From Actinomadura sp. NBRC 104425 (GTDB taxonomy: Bacteria; Actinomycetota; Actinomycetes; Streptosporangiales; Streptosporangiaceae): 64,000 nt of DNA. The position numbers were made by a program, and so were the translations under genes. The stretch is from the NCBI RefSeq assembly GCF_030269545.1, contig NZ_BSTN01000019.1, positions 49,012 to 113,011 on the forward strand. Direction: 5' to 3'. Under the pieces are notes generated by a model that saw only the letters and a list, made by a program, of their open reading frames with translations, was not told the DNA's origin and made no database searches. This document shows, piece after piece, positions 60,196-64,000 of this stretch (position 1 is its first letter; each line of letters begins with the position of its first letter).

Positions 60196-60381
60196 TCAGG
60201 CCGAGGTGAGCGTGCCGTGCTCGGCGCAGCGGGCCGTCCAGCCCATCGGCGTCACCTGGACCACCAGGCGGCGGCGGCACCGGGTGCAGTAGCGCGGCGG
60301 CTCCATCAGCCGGGCGGCCCGGCAGTCGCGGTGGTCGCCCTCCGCCTCCGGCGCGCCGCAGCGGTCGCAGTACCTCTCCAC
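60196..60381 (-). CDS. bsaP: Biotin synthase auxiliary protein BsaP
   Basis: A 61-residue Cys-rich protein. Cys/His ligands are in two pairs: YCDRCG (Cys5, Cys8) with HRDC (His17, Cys20), and YCTRC (Cys32, Cys35) with RCAEHG (Cys52, His55). The conserved core EPPRYCTRCRRRLVVQVTP and GWTARC identifies BsaP, which carries an iron-sulfur cluster and supports the actinobacterial biotin synthase. It begins 12 bases after the small biotinyl protein and is therefore co-transcribed with biotin-dependent enzymes rather than with bioB, two kilobases away. The start is the GTG at 60381. Confidence 0.87.
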   Translation of the reverse strand: MERYCDRCGAPEAEGDHRDCRAARLMEPPRYCTRCRRRLVVQVTPMGWTARCAEHGTLTSA

Positions 60382-60393
60382 GGTGCGAGCGTA

Positions 60394-60606
60394 TTACTCG
60401 ATGACGGCGATCAGGTCGCCCTCCTGGACGACCTGGCCCTCGGTGACGGCCAGCTTGGCGACCGTGCCCGGCTCCTCGGCCAGCACCGGGATCTCCATCT
60501 TCATCGACTCCAGGATCACCAGGGTGTCGCCCTCGTTCACCTGGTCGCCCTCGGCGGCGGTCACCTTCCACACGTTCGCCACCATCTCGGCGTACACGTC
60601 GGCCAC
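60394..60606 (-). CDS. Small biotinyl carrier protein (TB7.3-like)
   Basis: A 70-residue single-domain biotin/lipoyl-attachment protein. The biotin lysine is Lys36 in LESMKMEIPV, the classic biotinylation motif. The rest is the flattened beta-barrel (GTVAKLAVTEGQVVQEGDLI). It matches the mycobacterial TB7.3 type of free-standing carriers. It probably serves the biotin carboxylase encoded 126 bases upstream, and bsaP follows. The carboxyltransferase partner is not in this window. The start GTG follows AAGGAAGGA. Confidence 0.92.
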   Translation of the reverse strand: MADVYAEMVANVWKVTAAEGDQVNEGDTLVILESMKMEIPVLAEEPGTVAKLAVTEGQVVQEGDLIAVIE

Positions 60607-60732
60607 GGCGGTTCCTTCCTTCGATGTGCCAGGGACGATGTCGGCGGACGCGCCCGGGGCCGGGCGCCGCCGCGGGTCGGCGGGTCGCTCGCCGCGGGAC
60701 GCGGCGCGCGGGATGGGGGTGCGGCGGGGCGG

Positions 60733-62070
60733 CTAGCGCTCCCGCATCCGGCCGACGAGCCCGGTGTCGTAGGACCCGTCGGCGAACTCCGGATGGTCGA
60801 GCAGCTCGGCCAGGAACGGCAGGTTGGTCTTGGGACCTTCGATGCGGAACGCCCCGACCGCCGCCCGCGCCCGGCGCAGCGCGTCGTCGCGCGTGTCGGC
60901 GTGCACGCACAGCTTGGCCAGCAGCGGGTCGTAGTGCGGGGTGACGGTGTTGCCCTCGGCGTATCCGGCGTCGATGCGGATGCCGTCGCCGACCGGCTCC
61001 TCCCATACGCCGATCCGGCCGGGGCCGGGCAGGAACCGCACCGGGTCCTCGGCGTACACGCGCAGCTCGATCGCGTGGCCGCGCGGCTCGGCCGTGGTGA
61101 ACGACACCGGCTCCCCCGCCGCGACCAGCAGCTGCTGCTCGACCAGGTCGATGCCGGTGACCAGCTCGGTGACCGGATGCTCGACCTGCAGCCGGGTGTT
61201 CATCTCCAGGAAGAACAAGTCCTTGGTGGCCGGGTCGACCAGGAACTCCACGGTGCCCGCCCCGCGGTACCCGATCGCCTCGCCCGCCCGCACCGCCGCG
61301 GCGAGCATCCGCTCGCGCAGCTCGCCGGCGACGCCCGGCGACGGGGCCTCCTCGGCGACCTTCTGGTGCCGGCGCTGCACCGAGCAGTCCCGCTCGCCCA
61401 GCGCCAGCACGGTGCCGTCGGCCAGCCCGAGGATCTGCACCTCCACGTGCCGAGCCCGCTCCACGTACCGTTCCAGCAGGATGTCGGCGCTGCCGAAGAA
61501 CCGTTCGGCGCGGGTGCGGGCGGTCTCGAACGCCGCGCGCAGGGCCGCCTCGTCGCGGACGGCGGCCATGCCGATGCCGCCCCCGCCCGCAGCGGCCTTG
61601 ACCATCACCGGGTAGCCGATGCGCTCGGCCTCCTCGGCGGCGGTGCCGGCGTCCGGCACCGGCTCCCACACGCCGGGCGCCACCGGGACGCCCGCGTCCT
61701 TCATCAGGTTCCGCGCGTTGATCTTGTCGCCCATGCGGGCGATCGCCAGCGGCGGCGGGCCGATCCACACCAGACCCGCGTCGATCACCTGCCGGGCGAA
61801 GTCGGCGTTCTCCGCCAGGAATCCGTACCCGGGGTGGACGGCCTGCGCGTTGGTGCGGCGCGCGGCCTCCAGGATGCGCGGGGCGTCCAGGTAGCTGCGC
61901 GCGGGCGGCGGCGGCCCGATCAAGATGGCCTCGTCGGCCTCGGCGACGAACGGCAGGTCGGCGTCGGCCTCGGAGTACACCGCGATGGCCTTCAGGCCCA
62001 TCGCGCGCACGGTGCGGATGATCCGGCTGGCGATCTCACCGCGGTTCGCCACGAGCACGGACTCGAACAC
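60733..62070 (-). CDS. Biotin carboxylase subunit
   Basis: A 445-residue acyl-CoA carboxylase biotin carboxylase. The N-domain starts FESVLVANRGEIASRIIRTV; the ATP-grasp part has GGGGIGMAAVRDEAALRAAF (Gly-rich lid), ERYVERARHVEVQILGL, GERDCSVQRRHQKVAEEAPS and FLEMNTRLQVEHPVTELVTG with catalytic Glu and Arg. It carboxylates biotin on a carrier using ATP and bicarbonate. It lacks a fused carrier domain, which fits the separate small carrier gene downstream. The GTG at 62070 has AAGGAGA. Confidence 0.94.
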   Translation of the reverse strand: MFESVLVANRGEIASRIIRTVRAMGLKAIAVYSEADADLPFVAEADEAILIGPPPPARSYLDAPRILEAARRTNAQAVHPGYGFLAENADFARQVIDAGLVWIGPPPLAIARMGDKINARNLMKDAGVPVAPGVWEPVPDAGTAAEEAERIGYPVMVKAAAGGGGIGMAAVRDEAALRAAFETARTRAERFFGSADILLERYVERARHVEVQILGLADGTVLALGERDCSVQRRHQKVAEEAPSPGVAGELRERMLAAAVRAGEAIGYRGAGTVEFLVDPATKDLFFLEMNTRLQVEHPVTELVTGIDLVEQQLLVAAGEPVSFTTAEPRGHAIELRVYAEDPVRFLPGPGRIGVWEEPVGDGIRIDAGYAEGNTVTPHYDPLLAKLCVHADTRDDALRRARAAVGAFRIEGPKTNLPFLAELLDHPEFADGSYDTGLVGRMRER

Positions 62071-62267
62071 CAGGGGATTCTCCTTCCACGTGCACGTGTG
62101 TGCACGCGACGGCGCGCCGGAACGGACGTGGCCGACCCTATTGCGCGCGCCAATGCTCGTCCGGGTGCGCGAGCGACAAATACCGGCCGGTAGTTTTGTC
62201 CGCCGCCCCTATGCCCGCCGTGTCCGGCGGCCGGCCGCGACACGTGCGGCGCCGGGCGTGGGCCGGG

Positions 62268-63641
62268 CTAGGTGCGGGTACGGCGTTCGACGACGCGGCT
62301 GAGCGCCTCCACCACGGCGGGGTCGTACTCCGACGCCGAGTCCAGCCGCAGCCGTTCCAGCACCGCGGCGCCCCGGTCGCGGTCGGAGGAGTCGCCGACC
62401 AGGTCGTCGTAGGCGTTGGCGACCTTGATGATGCGGCTGGCCAGCGGCGGCGGCGCCGGCCGCTCCACGCCGTCGTCGGCGCCCGCCGGCTCGCCCTTGC
62501 CCCGCCGGGAGGTGGGGGAGGCCGCCCCCTCCCCGGAAGTCGCGGCGGTGCGGTAGGGGTGCGAGGACAGCTTGACGATGTGCGCCACCCGGTCCAGCAC
62601 CCCGGTCTGTTTGATCACTTCGGCGCCGAGCTCGGCGATGCGGCGCTGCTCGGCGGGCGAGGCCAGCACGGTGGCGCCGCCGGGGATGGGGTCGCCGAGC
62701 GACAGCTGGCCGATGTCGTGCATGAGGGCCGCGTACTCCAGCTCCAGCAGCTCCTCCTCGCACATGCCCAGCTCGCGGCCCATCCCCACGGCCAGCCGCG
62801 ACACCCGCCGCGAGTGCCCGGTCTCGACGTAGCCGCCGACCTCGGTGACCCGCGACAGCGCCCGCACCGTCTGCAGGTAGGTGGCCCGCACCCCCGAGTA
62901 GCGGCGGAAGGCGAACTGGGTGACCAGGATCGGCGCGGTGAACACCGCCAGCGCCACCGGACCGAGCACGGTGGTGGCGACCGCGATGAGCATGGCGGTG
63001 GCGTTGGTGGCCGCGCACAGCGCCATCTTGGCGCGGATCTCGTCGCGCACCGCGATGCCGAACCGGGCCCGCACCGTCTCGGCGCGGATCCACGCCGCGA
63101 CCACCACATCGGTGAAGCAGGAGATCACCACGGTCAGGCACATCGCCGCCAGCAGGAACTGCCAGTTCAGGTCCAGCGCCAGCAGGGGGCGGAAGCACAG
63201 CGCCACCACCGCCGCGATGAGCAGCCGCCGCGCCATGGCGTCGAGCCGCGGCATCCGGCCGACCGCGGCGTGCGGGAGCGAGCCGACCAGCATGCCGACC
63301 GCGGTCACCGCCACCACCTGCAGCGGCGAGTGCACCGCCGGATGCACGCCGAGCAGCGCCCCGGGCGGGGCGTTCTCGGGGCCGACGCCCACCAGCAGGG
63401 CGTATCCGACGGCGCCCGCGGTGGCGACCGGGGCGACCTCGCGGTTGCCGGGCATGACCATGCGGAACAGCTCGCCCAGCGCGATCAGCACGCCGAACAG
63501 CACCGCGACGTCGGGCTGCTGCAGGCCGACCGCGGCGACCCGGGTGACGGCGACCGCCACCAGCAGCCCGACGATGGCGATGACCAGCAGCTTCCCGGCG
63601 TCGACGCGCTGCCAGGCGGTCCGGGTGTGGTGCGCGCTCAC
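62268..63641 (-). CDS. Membrane-anchored HD-domain phosphohydrolase-like protein
   Basis: A 457-residue protein. The N-terminal 250 residues hold several membrane helices (LLVIAIVGLLVAVAVTRVAA, QPDVAVLFGVLIALGELFRM, VVAVTAVGMLVGSLPHAAVG and others). The C-terminal HD domain (about 270-430) has TGHSRRVSRLAVGMG, YAALMHDIGQLSLGDPIP and the later IIKVANAYDDLVGDSS, which correspond to H...HD...D metal ligands. The region after the HD lacks the GYP motif of c-di-GMP phosphodiesterases, and a disordered insert occurs at about residues 370-400. The GTG at 63641 is the likely start. It lies seven bases after the next (upstream) HD gene and is therefore in the same operon. Confidence 0.87.
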   Translation of the reverse strand: MSAHHTRTAWQRVDAGKLLVIAIVGLLVAVAVTRVAAVGLQQPDVAVLFGVLIALGELFRMVMPGNREVAPVATAGAVGYALLVGVGPENAPPGALLGVHPAVHSPLQVVAVTAVGMLVGSLPHAAVGRMPRLDAMARRLLIAAVVALCFRPLLALDLNWQFLLAAMCLTVVISCFTDVVVAAWIRAETVRARFGIAVRDEIRAKMALCAATNATAMLIAVATTVLGPVALAVFTAPILVTQFAFRRYSGVRATYLQTVRALSRVTEVGGYVETGHSRRVSRLAVGMGRELGMCEEELLELEYAALMHDIGQLSLGDPIPGGATVLASPAEQRRIAELGAEVIKQTGVLDRVAHIVKLSSHPYRTAATSGEGAASPTSRRGKGEPAGADDGVERPAPPPLASRIIKVANAYDDLVGDSSDRDRGAAVLERLRLDSASEYDPAVVEALSRVVERRTRT

Positions 63642-63647
63642 GGCGCC

Positions 63648-64000
63648 CTACCGCCGCGCGCCGTCCCCGGCGACCCGGATCGGGGCGCTGGGGTCGTCGT
63701 GGTCCTGCTGGGTGGTCTCCACCACGTCGTCGTCGGGCAGCACGACGGGCTTGGGCGGGTCCCACCCCTCGCGCTCGAGCGCGCGCAGGAACGCCTCGAC
63801 CATCACCGGGTCGAAATGCTCGCCCGCGCACTTGCGCAGCTCGCTCACCGCTTTTTCGATGCTGAGCGCCGAGCGGTAGGAGCGGGTGGAGGTCATCGAG
63901 TCGAACGCGTCGGCCACCGAGATCACGCGGGCGAACTCGGGGATCTCGTCACCGGCCAGGCCCATGGGGTAGCCGGTGCCGTTCATCTTCTCGTGGTGGT
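63648..64000 (-). CDS. HD-GYP domain protein, C-terminal part, cut by window edge
   Basis: The C-terminal part of an HD-GYP protein, probably also membrane-bound like its neighbour. The visible part begins HHEKMNGTGYPMGLAGDEIP, the HHE and GYP-type motif of c-di-GMP phosphodiesterases, followed by ARVISVADAFDSMTSTRSYR and CAGEHFDPVMVEAF. The N-terminus lies beyond the window. The tail is Asp-rich and disordered. The HD-GYP motif here is complete, in contrast to the co-transcribed neighbour. Confidence 0.9.
   Translation of the reverse strand, partial: HHEKMNGTGYPMGLAGDEIPEFARVISVADAFDSMTSTRSYRSALSIEKAVSELRKCAGEHFDPVMVEAFLRALEREGWDPPKPVVLPDDDVVETTQQDHDDPSAPIRVAGDGARR

Overview
This is a very GC-rich (about 70% or more) stretch of an actinomycete chromosome. 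GTG starts are common and most genes sit in short overlapping operons. The gene set includes a cvnA-D conservon, a nickel superoxide dismutase with its protease, multifunctional alpha-ketoglutarate decarboxylase (Kgd), a DasR orthologue, neighbouring whiB1 and pdtaS genes, a DUF397 protein and the biotin synthase helper BsaP. I infer a filamentous actinomycete, perhaps Streptosporangiales/Actinomadura-like; the genus is not proven from sequence. No rRNA, tRNA, CRISPR array or intact transposon was seen.

Layout. 0-1.3 kb: purine catabolism (uricase, OHCU decarboxylase) and the broken tail of an FAD monooxygenase. 1.4-4.6 kb: a FadA5-type steroid thiolase, a wrecked MBL-fold hydrolase gene and a CYP125-type P450. 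4.9-9.0 kb: glycosyltransferase, methyltransferase, toroid 'prenyltransferase' protein and a second methyltransferase. 9.1-10.9 kb: a 3Fe-4S ferredoxin and a zinc alcohol dehydrogenase. Perfect matches to the KstR operator pattern (TNNAACNNGTTNNA) lie before the thiolase, the P450 and the ferredoxin. This suggests one small regulon for sterol side-chain attack: P450, its electron donor, an alcohol dehydrogenase and a thiolase. 11-18.8 kb: a secreted ExeM-like nuclease, a tiny Cys-rich (metallothionein-like) peptide gene, a large membrane-anchored Asp-box propeller protein with a Lys/Ala/Pro-rich repeat region, a DUF1707 protein and a Uma2 protein. 19-23.9 kb: the conservon plus an extra roadblock protein. 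24-29.8 kb: a CbiX-like protein lacking one metal His, an enoyl-CoA hydratase/Hsd4-like SDR operon, DedA, a glutathionyl-hydroquinone-reductase-like protein and AIM24. 30-35.6 kb: kgd, a DUF6104 protein, and a DUF4097/PadR pair. 35.6-40.9 kb: a quinone-oxidoreductase-like protein, a polar amino-acid ABC importer and malic enzyme.

41-48 kb looks like an accessory island of lower GC. It holds a CGNR-type protein, about 770 bases with no convincing gene, a lipoprotein, a large WXG/DUF6571-like protein and a conserved protein with an apparently broken C-terminus. At its right edge is a decayed second copy of the CGNR gene start, so the island is bracketed by direct repeats.

48-64 kb returns to core-type genes: NiSOD and its maturation protease, GNAT, RsbW-like anti-sigma factor with an SigB/F-type sigma factor, a membrane protein, a lipid kinase, whiB1 (with a 22-bp perfect palindrome upstream), pdtaS, and a biotin neighbourhood (bioF, dasR, bioB, bioD, bsaP, a small biotinyl carrier protein, biotin carboxylase). 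The window ends in two HD-domain proteins, the last cut by the window edge.
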